The notes under the pieces were generated by a model that searched no databases, had not been told where the DNA came from, and worked only from the letters and a program-made list of their open reading frames with translations. From Armigeres subalbatus (taxonomy: Eukaryota; Arthropoda; Insecta; Diptera; Culicidae), in NCBI RefSeq assembly GCF_024139115.2, contig NW_026942506.1:124001-188000 (forward strand): 64,000 bases of DNA, read 5' to 3'. This document shows positions 10,347 through 20,309 of the stretch, one piece after another (position 1 is the stretch's first letter; every line of letters begins with the position of its first letter). Position numbers and translations under genes: made by a program.

Positions 10347-10395
10347 TTCAGTGTTATCTGTTTAGATGCAAACTAAATAAATGAACATGTTGGTT

Positions 10396-10663
10396 TGCTT
10401 TATACAATAGAATATATCAACGGCAGAAGTTTCCGGTTATCTAAGAAATCCTTGGAGTTAGGCGTTAAGTCTACACGATTAACCTAAAATCAACCTCCAA
10501 CCAACCCTCCAATACCTTTTCCGAACTAAATCTATCACATGTTGTACATATGCATAATCAAGTTTCAGACATAGTAATTAATTTCCACTCCGGGTGGCTT
10601 AATACCCGGCATATAGGCAATTAACTTTGAATGTACTGACCTAAAATCAATTAAAATTAGAAG
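10396..10663 (+). repeat. Continuation of the AAATCCTTGGAGTTAGGC repeat
   Basis: AAGAAATCCTTGGAGTTAGG and GCGTTAAGTCTACACGATTA resemble 7630-7680, so this looks like the far side of the repeat tract split by the LINE. No gene is seen. Confidence 0.45.
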
Positions 10664-10885
10664 GGCCGTTTGGTCGAATACCGTTCGGAATGTCACTAGG
10701 CCGAAGGTTATTTCGCCGAAAGGGTCATTTGGCCGAACAGACTATTAGGCCGAAAGGGTCATTTGACTGAAAGCGTCATTTGGTCGAATAGGTCATTTGG
10801 TCGAAAAAGTCGTTTGGTCGAAATGGTCATTTGGCCGAATGACACCTGGCCGAATAAACCATTAGACTGAAAGTCACTTGGCCGA
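10664..10885 (+). repeat. Left array of GGCCGAAAGGGTCATTT units
   Basis: About a dozen degenerate units of 17-18 bp (GGTCGAATACCGTTCGG, GGCCGAAAGGGTCATTT, GGTCGAATAGGTCATTT and others). This is the short arm of the foldback element. The array opens GAAGGGCCGTTTGGTCGAAT, and the far end of the right arm, reverse-complemented, opens similarly with GCCGGAAAAGGGTTGTTTGG. Confidence 0.85.
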
Positions 10886-11010
10886 AGACCTGTGCGCCGC
10901 CGCGCCACGCCGCCGCCGCCGGTGGTTTTACTCACGCCGCCGCCGCCGACGATTTTGGGTCGGCGCGCCGCCGGTCATAATTTTGCCACGCCGACGACCA
11001 ATAGCAATAA
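10886..11010. repeat. GCC-rich block, left
   Basis: Runs of GCCGCCGCC broken by short AT pieces (GGTGGTTTTACTCACGCC, GCCGGTCATAATTTTGCC). The block starts ACCTGTGCGCCGCC. The right block ends CGGCGCACAGGT, its reverse complement, so the two belong to the inverted arms of the foldback element. Confidence 0.8.
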
Positions 11011-11039
11011 AAAAATCAATTAACTTTGGTCGAGTCGAT

Positions 11040-11146
11040 AACGAGACATTGAAGATGGCCTAACAGTTGAGGTCAAAATACGTATCTCTAAAGCAATACA
11101 ACGTGATGGAATTAATTAGAATAGTACTAAACTCGTCTTATGACAA
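11040..11146 (+). repeat. Relic related to the CTCGTCTTA repeat
   Basis: AAGATGGCCTAACAGTTGAG, CAAAATACGTATCTC and ACTAAACTCGTCTTATGACAA match the order found at 43568-43660 (AAGACGGCCTTACTGTTGAG, CGAAATACGTATCTG, CAAACTCGTCTTATGACAA). Its end resembles the foldback MITE at 5550-5683. The inner boundary is unclear. Confidence 0.55.
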
Positions 11147-11545
11147 TTCAAAAATGATGTTAAGCTGGAACTCGTCAGAATTCAATTTCAAATCTACCAA
11201 AAGTGATGATGTTTTTAAGTCGATGTAGTGACATATAATATCTTGATTAATCAATTAGTTGATTGATAAGATTGAGAGTTTGAATGAGGCTTTATCTAGT
11301 AAAATAATACATAAATTGTTTAACTGGTTTTTGGAATTCGTCTAAGTCAAAGCCTCATTCTGTCGGGCATCTAAACTTGTATGTGACTCGCAAAATATGT
11401 TTGTTGTGGTACATATGCTTTTGTGAGGGCCTGAATACATGCCCAAAGCTCCTCCCCAATTAATATACGATCTGGCGTTGTTGTAGGCAAATCATTGCAG
11501 CTCAGCAATATCAAGTTTAGTAGAACATTCATTATCTTGATAATA
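11147..11545. other. Unrecognised AT-rich interior
   Basis: Contains an AT-rich palindromic stretch, TTGATTAATCAATTAGTTGA near 11241. No coding or RNA gene is seen. Confidence 0.4.
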
Positions 11546-12214
11546 TTTTCTTTGTGTCCCGAATAGGGATTCTTTCGGAAAATATTCCAGAAATTACTTC
11601 GGAAATAAATAAAGAAATTTCGTTGAAAATTCCTTCAGATATTCCTCCGAAAAGTTTCCTTCAAATTCTTTACAGAATTACTTCAGACTTTCTTTGGAAA
11701 TTTCTTTATGTATTTCATCGAAAATTACGAAAAAAATACGAAATTTCTAACGATTTCTTCAGAATTTCCATTAACGTTTTTTTTTTAAATCTCTTACGAA
11801 TTTCCTTCGCACTTTTTTAAGGAATGCATACGAAAATGGTTGCAGGAATTCCTACGAAAATTCCGATGGGAATTCCTTTGGAGACTCCTTAAGGAGTAAG
11901 GAGTTTCTCCAAAAATTGCTTAGGAAATCTTTAATTTTTTAAAGCAAGACTTTTGGAAATTTCTATGAGAACTCCTTCGGAAATTTCTCGTTTTGGAATT
12001 TCTTTGGCAATTATTTCATGAATTCCATAAATAAAGTCTTCAAAATGTAGCATAAGGAATTTCTTCGAAATTTCCCTAAAGGAATTGTTCAGAACTTCTT
12101 CTAGCAATTCCTTGAAAACATTCTCCGGGAATTGTTTCAGAACTTTCTGAAGGAATTCCTTGAAAACTGCCTTCATGAATTCTTTCCGAAAATCTTTCAA
12201 TAATACACCCAGGT

Positions 12215-12575
12215 TTTGTTTTACACGGTTTGGTTTTAGTCATTCAAGACAGGTGTGTACATTCTGATTTTTCTTCGTTTAGTTTTTTTTATGTCTTTAC
12301 CAGCAGACCCGACCAACTCCGTCTCGCCCAAAATTGATTTATTCTCTGATTACATCTGGAGTTATGAAGAAATTCGTGTTTCATTCGTATGGGAGCCCCC
12401 CCTTTTCAAAGCGGGAAGGGGTTTCGAACCATTTTAAGAACCTTCCGCAGCTCCAAAAACTTCTGCATACAAATTTTTACGCCGATCGGTTCAGTAGTTT
12501 CCGAGTCTATAAAGTTCAGACAGACAGAAAATCATTTTTATGTATATAGATTATGTATATAGATTAGCGAGACTT
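12215..12575 (+). repeat. Dispersed repeat ending in TATATAGAT, forward copy
   Basis: Carries GCAGACCCGACCAACTCCGT, AAAATTGATTTATTCTCTG, GGGAGCCCCCCTTTTCAAAG, GTTCAGTAGTTTCCGAGTCT and ATAAAGTTCAGACAGACAG, and ends TATGTATATAGATTATG. A longer relative lies inverted at 16455-16835. It has the look of a retroelement 3' end, but I cannot name the class. Confidence 0.6.
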
Positions 12576-13066
12576 TCAGCCTAAGGCTGGCTCGTCTCGT
12601 AGAAATTCTTTGTTTAGTGTTTATTTCAGTAATTCTTTTAAAAATTTGATTAGTAATGGACGTAATTTTTAAATTATTTACGGAAAGAATCTGGAGGAGT
12701 ACTCAAGCAAATTTTTGGAGGTGTTTTTGAAGGGTTTTGAAGGGTGCAGGAATTTCCAAATGAATTTTTGAATGCATTTTCTAAAAAGAATCCGAAAGGA
12801 TTTTCGAAAATAATTCCAGAAAGAACTGCTAAATGAGTTTTTGTAGGTATTTCTAAAAGACCTCCCTTCCTCTTCCTAGAGGAAATTCCAGAGGAATCCA
12901 TAAAAAAAATCTGAAGGAATTTCTACAGGAAATCTCAAAGGCTTGTTGATGGGTAGAGAGAAAAGGTGTGAAATGTTATGTTACCAAAGTCGATTCGATG
13001 GATACGGGGAACTGACTGATATCCCATTGTTATTAGCTGTTTATGGAACAGCTTCTCGCAAGGGCA

Positions 13067-13135
13067 GCTGTTGTATAATTGGTAATACATCCATGTACTC
13101 AATAGAAAAGTGTGGGTTCAAGTCCTTCCGACAGC
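13067..13135 (+). tRNA. tRNA-like relic or tRNA-derived sequence
   Basis: GCTGTTG and CGACAGC can form a 7-bp acceptor stem 69 bases apart. A GTAT/ATAC pair with AATTGGTA between them suits a D arm. GGTTCAAGTCC matches the internal pol III box B. The anticodon arm does not fold convincingly, and box A is poor. I read it as a degraded tRNA gene or the head of a SINE, not a working tRNA. Copy B (about 34603-34670) is more damaged. Confidence 0.3.
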
Positions 13136-14760
13136 CGAATCTTTTTCGCAATTTATCATAAAAAACACCTTAAATGGCAAACTTAACTTAACAAATATCC
13201 TCCACATATTCCTTCAGGAAGGAAAGGAAAACCTTGGAGAATTCGTTTAGGTATTCTTCAAAAAATTCCTTAAGAATTCCAAGCAACTTTAGGCAACTTC
13301 AAGCAACTCCGACAATCTTAGATTTTTTCGAGAATTCCGTTGGACATTCTGTCAAGACGTCGTTCAGAAATTCCTCCAGGGATTTCTTTGGAAAATCTGC
13401 TGAATTTTTTAAGGGTATAAATCTAGAAATTAAATAAATGTTGAAATTTTTAAGATATTTCTCCAAAAATTCGAAGGGTTTCTAAGAAATATTCCAGAAC
13501 TTCCCTCAGGAATCCTTTAAGTAAGAACTTCCTCCAGGATTTTTTTAATCAATTTCTTTGGAATTCCTTCAGGAATTGCTTTGTAGAATCCTCTAGAATT
13601 TTTTCAGTAATTCCCTTCGGATATACCTTCCAAAGATCCTTTACAGATTTCTTTTGAAATATCTACAGAAAATGTTTTTGAAGTTCCTTCGAAAATTGTT
13701 TTAGAATTCCTCCAAAAATTCTCTAAAAAATCCTTCTGAAATTCATTAACGGATTCCTTTGGAAATTTCTTTAGGCATTGAAAATTTGCTAATATTTTTT
13801 TTCGGAAATTAATTTGGGAATTGCTTCGGAAGATTCTTTTAGGAATTCCTGCGGATTTTTTTTTTAAATTACTTCGGAAATTTCTTAGAAATTCCTTATC
13901 AAGCTACTTGACATTTTTTTCCTGAAATCTCCATAGGAATTCCTTCAGAACTACCTTAAAACTACCTTAGAAAATTCCAGTATGTTTGATAACTCCAGGA
14001 AGAAATTTTTAGCCATTTCCCTCAGGATTTCTTTACAACATTCTCCATTTCTTGTGATTTTTTTCGGGGACCTCGGGAATTCATTCAAAACCCCTCTAGA
14101 ATTTTTTTCGAAAATTTCTTCGAAAATACCTTTGGAAATTTCTATGAAAATACCTTCTGTAGTCTGTATGTCTGTAGGGATTTTTCCAAAATTTCTTTGA
14201 AAGGTTCCTTCTGATTTTTTTTCGGGAATTCTTTCAGTTCCCTAAGTTCTTCAGGAAAATACTTCAAAAATTTTAAAAACTTTTTCATTCCTTATTAAAT
14301 TTCCGAATGAAATCCAGCAGGAATATTATATGATTTTACTAAATTAATTTCCCAAAGAGAACTTGAATGGATTTTACCTAGAATACCTACATGATTTTTC
14401 GCAGAAATTCTCATAGGGTTTTACCAAGATGAGCTCGGTCCCGTAGCACCCATGAGTAAAGTGTTCTATATCTTTCTTAAATAGGTGTCGAATTAAAAAT
14501 CTTTCCTCTTCCTCAGCATTCCCAAAGACGTGGCCAGGACAGATGTCACCTGTTGGAGAGTGCCTTGCTTCCACCTAAGAGATAATCTCTTACAAAAGGC
14601 TATGTTTGTACCACCTATGAATTGCTGAATGCTAATGCTAGATTCTCAAGGAATGACATTTTCTAGGTAATTAGGAATTTTAAAAAAATAGCGGTTTCCT
14701 CCAGAAATTCTTTCAGGAACTCCACTAAGAACAAAAAAGTTTTTAACTGAATTTAAGGGA

Positions 14761-15004
14761 TAATATTTATTTTGGTTGGTCATCGTGTACCAGTAGTATT
14801 ACTCAGCCAGTACGCATTTTCAGTTATGTTAATTTCAACAACATTTTGTAATCAGGTACGTCAGTAATTGACTATTGAATGTGCTGTTTGATGATCGGCA
14901 ACCGTATAATATCAATTTTACTGAAGTCGATTTTTATACGAGTTATTCGTACTCTGTGAATCCAAAAATCCGCGTTAAGTTAATTTTTTCAGCCATTGAT
15001 TTTT
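14761..15004. other. Unrecognised AT-rich interior
   Basis: About 240 bp between the GGAATTCC-type tract and the right GCC block, with no repeat or gene recognised. Copy A reads AGAACAAAAAAG at 14729-14740 where copy B reads AGAACTTATGCCAAAAAG. Confidence 0.4.
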
Positions 15005-15125
15005 TCATCCACGCCGGTTCACGCCGCCGCCGCCGCCGCCGATAAAACCCAACGGCGCGCCGCCGTGACGCCGCCGCCGCCGGGGCAAAAGTGACCACCA
15101 CGCCGCCGCCGCCGATTACATGACC
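15005..15125. repeat. GCC-rich block, right
   Basis: Runs of CGCCGCCGCC with short breaks, ending TGACCGGCGCACAGGT. It is the inverted partner of 10886-11010. The two can pair in part. Confidence 0.8.
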
Positions 15126-15136
15126 GGCGCACAGGT

Positions 15137-16140
15137 CTAGGCCGAAGGGTCAGTAAACCAAAAAAGGCATTAGGCCGAAAGGGTCATTTTGCCGAAAGGG
15201 TTATTTGGCCGAGAGGGTCATTTGGTCGAAAGGGTCGTTTGGCTTGAAGGGTCATTTGGCCGATTGAGACCCTCTCGGGCAAACCACCCTTTCGGTCAAA
15301 TGACCCTTACGGCTAAATAACCCTTTCGGCAAAATGACCCTTCCGGCCAAATTACCCTTTCGGCCAAATGACCTTTTCGATCAAATGACCCTTTCGACCA
15401 AATGACCCATTCGGCCTTATGATCCTGTCGACCAAATGACCCTTTCGGTCAAATAACCCTTTCGGATGAATGACCCTTTCGGTCAAATGACCCATTCGGC
15501 AAATTGACCCTTTCGGCCAAATTACCCTTTTGGCCCAATGACCCTTTCGGCCAAATGACCCTTTCAGCCAAATAACCCTTTCGGCCTAATGACCCTTTCG
15601 GCCAAATGACCATTTTGGATAAATGACCCTTTCGGCAAAATGATCCTTTCGGCTAAATGACCCCTTTGGTCAAATGACCCGTTCAGCTAAATGACCCTTT
15701 CGGCAAAATGACCCTTTCAGCCAAATGACCCTTTCGGAAAAATGACCCTTTCGGCCAAATAACCCTTTCGGCCTAATGAACCTTTCGGCTAAATGACCCT
15801 TTCGGCAAAATGACCCTTTCAGCAAAATAACCCTTTCGGCTAAATTACCCTTTCGGAAAATTAACCCTTTTGGCCAAATGACCCTTTCGGCCAAATTACC
15901 ATTTCGGCCAAATGACCCTTTTGGCAAAATGACCCTTTCGGCCAAATAATCCTTTCGGCCAAATGACCCGTTCAGCCAAATGACCCATTCGGCAAATTGA
16001 CTCTTTTAGCAAAATTACCCTTTCGGCCAAATTACACTTTCGGCCAAATGACTTTCAGCCTAATGGTTTATTCGGCCAGGCGGCATTCGGCCAAATGGCT
16101 TTCGGCCGAATGGGCTTCGGCCAAACAACCCTTTTCCGGC
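15137..16140. repeat. Right array of CCGAAAGGGTCATTT units with an internal inversion
   Basis: Units read GGCCGAAAGGGTCATTT on this strand from 15137 to about 15265. At GGCCGATTGAGACCCTCTC the orientation flips, and the remaining 860 bp read AATGACCCTTTCGGCC. About 50 degenerate 17-18-bp units are present. The frame at 15670-15945 (minus) is only a translation of the repeat. The inversion is kept in copy B near 36636. Confidence 0.9.
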
Positions 16141-16454
16141 ATTCATGTCTTTACGAGCAACCATGTACTGTAATCTTATGGAATATAAAAACATGTAATT
16201 CATTTGAAACAATCCAATTGAGCTTTGGTTACGTATGTGAATTTAAAGGCCTTATTTTATTGATTTCTTGGACGGCCAAGAACACATAATGTGAACGAAC
16301 ACGTTCTATTCTATGCATAACAAAAGACATGTGACCTATTTGAAACAATCCAATTGATCTTCCGTTAAGCATGTAGCCTTGAAGACCTTATTTCAGGGAT
16401 TTCTTGGATAACTATGCTGAGAACACATTCTGTTCTATCAATATACATAAACAT
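16141..16454. repeat. Degenerate repeat with two related halves
   Basis: TTTGAAACAATCCAATTGAG (about 16204) and TTTGAAACAATCCAATTGAT (about 16340) each precede a similar block (CTTATTTTATTGATTTCTTG versus CTTATTTCAGGGATTTCTTG). This shows a tandem duplication with a period near 137 bp. It resembles the tract at 7501-8280. Confidence 0.6.
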
Positions 16455-16835
16455 GAATTTCTGTCTGTATGGCCCTTATAGACTCGGAAACTACTGAACA
16501 GATCAGCGTGAAAATTTGTATGCAGAGGTTTTGGGGCCGGGTAAGGTTCTTAAGATGGCTCAAGACTCCTCCCTCCTTTTGAAAGGGGGGCTCCCATACA
16601 AATAAAACACCAATTTATTCATAACTCGAGAATTAATCTAGCGAATGGAACCAAATCTGGCATGTGTAGGTTTGGGAAGAGAGGGTTTGTTTCTATGATA
16701 GTTTGAAACCCCTCTTCTTCTGAAAAGGGAGGCTCCAATGCAAATGAAACTGAAATTACTGCATAACGAGATCTAACCAAAGAATAAATCAATTTTAGGC
16801 GAAACGAAGCTCGTCGGGTCTGCTAGTGCCTCAAA
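16455..16835 (-). repeat. Dispersed repeat, inverted copy
   Basis: Reverse-complemented, it begins GCACTAGCAGACCCGACGAG and includes AAAATTGATTTATTCTTTGG, GGGAGCCCCCCTTTCAAAAG, GTTCAGTAGTTTCCGAGTCT and ATAAGGGCCATACAGACAG. It is the same family as 12215-12575 but longer, with a near repeat of the cytosine-rich section inside it. Copy B is at about 37758-38097. Confidence 0.65.
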
Positions 16836-17166
16836 AAGGCCATGTATGTCCAAATTTACGGCAACATCTGGAAGGATATAATGGACGAGGCAAATTGCAA
16901 GAATGCCGAGAAAAAACCCTGCAAGTGAAGTATCGTACATGGGATCATTCATCAATAATGTCTGCTGCTTTATTCGGTGTCTTTGATGGTTCTGTGCTAC
17001 AATAAGTAAGAGTTGGTTCTCGCCAGGTTCGCGCTATCTGACATGTCAATATTTGCCTACTATGGTTCTGCCACTACACAAGGATGGTGTTCGCTTTGGA
17101 TCCAACAGGCACAAGAAGGTGGTGACCGCAATGAGCTGAGTTGGTGGAACTGGTACAACGCAATTT
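16836..17166 (+). mobile_element. 3' end fragment of another LINE, cut at 17166
   Basis: GATGGTGTTCGCTTTGGATC at 17083 resembles the corresponding C-terminal part of the RTE-like LINE (GATGGTGTTCGCTTCCGATT at 10192). In copy B the match continues as GGCGAGTGTGGGGTG, AGATGGAGAGATG and a tail ACTTAAATAAACG, parallel to the end of the RTE-like LINE. In copy A the sequence changes at 17166. The upstream 240 bp is unrecognised. Confidence 0.5.
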
Positions 17167-18899
17167 TTCAATTGTTACTCAAATAGCAATAAAGATACAG
17201 ACATGTTTGTGTGCCCTTTTTACACGCTTTATTCAAAGCATTCCAAATCTTATGAGATAGAGAAATGATTATTTCAAAGTTTGCAAGACATTACATTATT
17301 CCTTTATTGATAGGAATTCAGGTTGTAGAAAAGCAATTTGCTGATTGTAATCCATTTTTGTTCGATATAGACAAAGATTTATGGTCGCATCACTTCAATT
17401 TCTCCATTTTGTTCCAACCGATAACGCCACTTACTATTTAGACCCCCTCTACGAAGCAAAAAAAATGGCAATGCAACTGTCCACGCCAGCAAATGAGAGC
17501 CAACTAGTAGCATACAACGAAATATCACGAACCTTCATAGCAGCGAACAGTCACAAAGGCAATAAACCAAACGATCCACTCCACCGCCATCCGACGTCGA
17601 CGGCGACGAAGACGACAACAACGACCCTCGACGCGCGTCACCACGTATCCGAGCGCCAATTTGGCTCAAATTCAGTTATGTTTCTCCCATGTGTGGGAAC
17701 AAACACGCCTCGCATATGTGATGTGACCGAGGCCCTCACCACATATGAGACCGTCGAGGGACTCGGAGAGCGAAAAGAAGGCCGACTTGGACGACGACAA
17801 TGATTTCGCATATCACATCCACGATCCACCCTTTACCGCGCACCACCTCTTTGAAACCCCGTTGAACTGCGTCGAATAGTTCACCAATTTTGCCAATCTA
17901 ACAGAATCTCGATTTGGTTCACCCTCGCTCGAACGACTCGAATCGGATCCATTTACCCTTTATTTCGTCGTCCCATTTCAAGCGCTCGATTCCGCACCTC
18001 CACCCTCAAAGAGCCGATGTATGTACTCAGAGCTTGTTGCTTAGGAATTAGAAGTTTAGGATTCGCCCTTGTATGTACCCTGCCATCGCTGGCTGCGATT
18101 TAATTCACGCATTCCTTTGCTCGGATATCCAGTAGTGAAAGGATACAGTCGAATCGTTTCGCCACGGGGTGCTGCCATTGAATGTGGAAGCACTCTGGTG
18201 CGAAAAACTCGCTGAGTGACGGCCAAAGCTGAGAGCTCACGCTGAGTGAAATTATGTATTGAGGCGCTCAGGAGAGGACACGGGCGCTTGCTCACTGGAA
18301 TCGAGTTACTTTGCGAGCGAACGTCTCTGTGTGAACGAGTTAAGACAGCTGGAGCTTTTTCCACGGAGAGCTTGAGTGCCAAGACTCGACGGCCTTCGGC
18401 ATGGGAAAGGGTGATGTTTTTGTTTTCTCTTATGCTTGCTCTTTCGGTGGGTGTTATGTACGATGTTTTGGGTGACTGTGTGGGTGCCACAGCAGAAGGG
18501 ACAGTGCGGTGTGTGCAGCTCGTATCACGAGCAGGCGGCTGCTTGGAAAGAGTGTGTGCGCGCGAGTGTGGTGAGTGTGGGGTGGACTCACATGGATCTG
18601 GCCGACGTCGGTTGCGGTCCCCGTGGAGTGTGTGAGCATAGAATAATTGTAAGAATCAAAATTCAACAACTCTTATTATTTTCGATGCGGTGGGAGGCTT
18701 GGTCGCCGCGAGAGAGCGTGAACGAGCGGTGCAGGTGGGACTAGGTGATTTGCTTCTCGCTTCTCGGCCTGGGGTACTCCGCGCGCTCACTCACTCGTAC
18801 ATTTCGATCAGACCTGTTTGGCACGCAGGCGGCTTGTGTATGATTTCCGAATGTGTTTTGCGATATATGTTTGAGAGCTCCGGCCGTCGCGCTACAACC
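17167..18899. other. CpG-rich region, no recognised gene
   Basis: From about 17560 to 18900 the sequence is far richer in GC and CG dinucleotides than the rest and appears free of repeats. Frames of 129-144 codons overlap antiparallel (17381-17803 plus; 18056-18490 minus; 18246-18635 plus). The last contains a hydrophobic stretch MFLFSLMLALSVGV, but no family is recognised. I favour promoter-proximal DNA of the gene whose first exon may follow. Confidence 0.4.
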
Positions 18900-20303
18900 T
18901 TTCAGTCGGTCTCAAGCAGTCACGGCGTAAAGCTCAAAATGTGCGGTTCGATTGTTAAAATTTGGTTTATTTAGAGTTTTTGGACATCTACATTGCACCA
19001 CGAGAAAGAGTTGCAATTCGGACGGTTGTGGAAGGGTGATCCGTATGAACAGGTGTAGGAAAGTGGTTTGATTCAGAGGCCAAATCTGTTGATCGGTCAG
19101 ATCGGATGTGTTTATTCGAAGAAAACGCGATCAAAACAGATATTGCTGCGAAGATTGGCATCGTAGTTGAATGCGACACCGAAAAAGAAAAGAAGAATTT
19201 TTAAAACCTTTGGGCCAACGAAAAGAATAATTTTATTTCATCGACAAGTGTTTCGGAATCTTGAAAAATTGTGCAATTTTAGTTATGTTCTAAACTCAAC
19301 CTAAAAGGCAGTGATTGAAGTTTTTCACAAAGCGAACAAACCAAGTGACAAAATCGCAGCATCATCCAGCAAGAAACAACAACCATTCCTTGGGAATTCC
19401 CAAACAAAAGAACCCGGGAAAGGTCTGGATTTTACGGTTGGAAATTCCTTCTGCCAACTCAAGGATCTCGCTCTCATATGTGAACCGATCATGATCTAAT
19501 TTTCTTCACTCGAGAAGGGTCACACCAGGTTCAAAGGACTCGAAGGCAGCCTAAGTCATGCAAGAGTTAACCGTCCTGAAATAACAAAGCCAGTCGCATT
19601 GTGCACCATCATTGCTCGCTCGTAAAAGAACGACGACAGCGGCGCAGCGACCTCAGGAAGTCAATAAAATATGTCACCGCTCTATCAGGTGACGATGATC
19701 CAGGGTAGCTCGGTTCGGGAAGACATTTCTTCGCCGTTTGGCAACAGGAGGAAGCCACACGGACGACGACAACAACTATTGGCTGAGCAGCCTTCCCATG
19801 CTTGTCGGGGTGCAATCGTTCCTTTTCGGACCGCTCAAAATTTCTGGACTTTTGTGGAACAAATTATCGAAAGGTAGTAGGAAGAAAAACCTAGTTTCGA
19901 AAAGGATAAAAAGTGCTTATTGTGATTGAGTTTGAGAAAAAATATCAAAACAACTTTCGGATTCTTGGTAGTGCGTAGAATAAAGAAGGAGCTGACAAAA
20001 AAATCATCGTGAATTTAAGTTGGTGTCTGAAAGCAAGTCAGCCAATTGTGGAAATTCCAATAAATTAAGGCCGAACAAAATTACAATTAACTCGATTTGT
20101 GTTTCGTGTTATCATCACTGAGTTGGAACAAATATTTCGGATATTTTGCTGAGTGAACGATAGATCCCAGTGAATGTCGATGTGGTTTTCTGTGTTGTGT
20201 GTGAATGTTCGCCGTAAACAATCACAAGCGAAGGAAGGAGACCAAAAGTTACGTAAACGGATTTTAAAACATTTCTCCTCCAAGGAAGCGTTTCTAGTTG
20301 AAG
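18900..20303 (+). other. Candidate untranslated first exon of a host gene
   Basis: Repeat-free sequence with the AAGTG/CAAA/GTGAAA-rich texture typical of long insect 5' leaders, downstream of a CpG-rich stretch. A TTCAGTC initiator-like word occurs at 18901. The proposed exon ends GTTGAAG just before GTATGTG. No long frame is open at the end, so the exon would be non-coding, with coding exons outside the window or beyond the transposon-filled sequence to the right. The start position is a guess. Unidentified gene. Confidence 0.35.
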
Positions 20304-20309
20304 GTATGT
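20304..20309 (+). promoter_or_regulatory. Candidate splice donor GTATGT
   Basis: The context AAG|GTATGT matches the insect donor consensus well. AT-rich, intron-like DNA follows immediately. Confidence 0.4.

Larger units (their letters stand above)
8281..10395 (+). mobile_element. RTE-like non-LTR retrotransposon (copy A), dead
   Basis: A LINE of the apurinic-endonuclease plus reverse-transcriptase type. Order: a short upstream stretch, endonuclease pieces, linker, RT, C-terminal region, and a short 3' tail ending AACTAAATAAATGAAC. The coding part of about 690 codons is short for a family of roughly 900-1000, because the C-terminal half of the endonuclease is missing. Several frameshifts and stops make it inactive. 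The RTE clade is my best guess from RT style. A Jockey or R1-type assignment is possible. A second version lies at about 30040-32060. Confidence 0.8.
11546..14760. repeat. Long degenerate GGAATTCCTTCAGGAATT repeat
   Basis: About 3 kb of loosely tandem words such as GGAATTCCTTCAGGAATTGC, CCTTCGGAAATTTCTT, TTCCTCCAGAAATTC and GGAAATTCCTTCTGCC-like variants, on both strands, because GGAATTCC is its own reverse complement. Open frames here (for example 11554-11820 and 13982-14200) are biased low-complexity products, not genes. Two unrelated inserts lie inside it: the dispersed repeat at 12215-12570 and a tRNA-like relic near 13067. The block at 14400-14640 is less repetitive and is unrecognised. 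Confidence 0.75.
10664..16140. mobile_element. 5.5-kb foldback element with minisatellite arms (copy A)
   Basis: Both ends are tandem arrays of GGCCGAAAGGGTCATTT-like units, in opposite orientation (10664-10885 and 15137-16140). Inside each lies a GCC-rich block (10886-11010 and 15005-15125), also inverted. A 54-bp outer motif, GGCCGAATGACACCTGGCCG then AATAAACCATTAGACTGAAA, at 10837-10890 is mirrored at about 16040-16095. The architecture recalls Drosophila FB (foldback) elements. The interior is AT-rich, with no transposase seen. Mobility is inferred from form only. Confidence 0.6.
2487..17166 (+). repeat. Large duplicated block, copy A
   Basis: This 14.7-kb block matches 24665-38425 in the same orientation and order, including every nested element. 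Similarity starts at AATGTTCTAACGTTTTCACG in both and ends at GGAACTGGTACAACGCAATT in both, after which the flanks differ. Copy A is about 0.9 kb longer, mainly because copy B lacks many single bases. It could be a segmental duplication or two haplotypes placed in series across the gap at 24624. I favour the second. Confidence 0.9.

Noticed and set aside
10878..11063. An arginine-rich 61-codon frame over the GCC block
   Set aside because: It is a translation of the GCC repeat.
15670..15945. A 91-codon repetitive frame in the right array
   Set aside because: It is a translation of the 18-bp CCGAAAGGGTCATTT units, which keep frame by their length. There is no start context or conserved non-repeat part.
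15137..16140. Possible CRISPR-like array
   Set aside because: Units are contiguous and degenerate without unique spacers, and the DNA is clearly eukaryotic.
18056..18635. Frames of 129 and 144 codons, one with a hydrophobic segment
   Set aside because: High GC lowers stop frequency, the frames lie opposite each other, and no homology or splice structure supports them.
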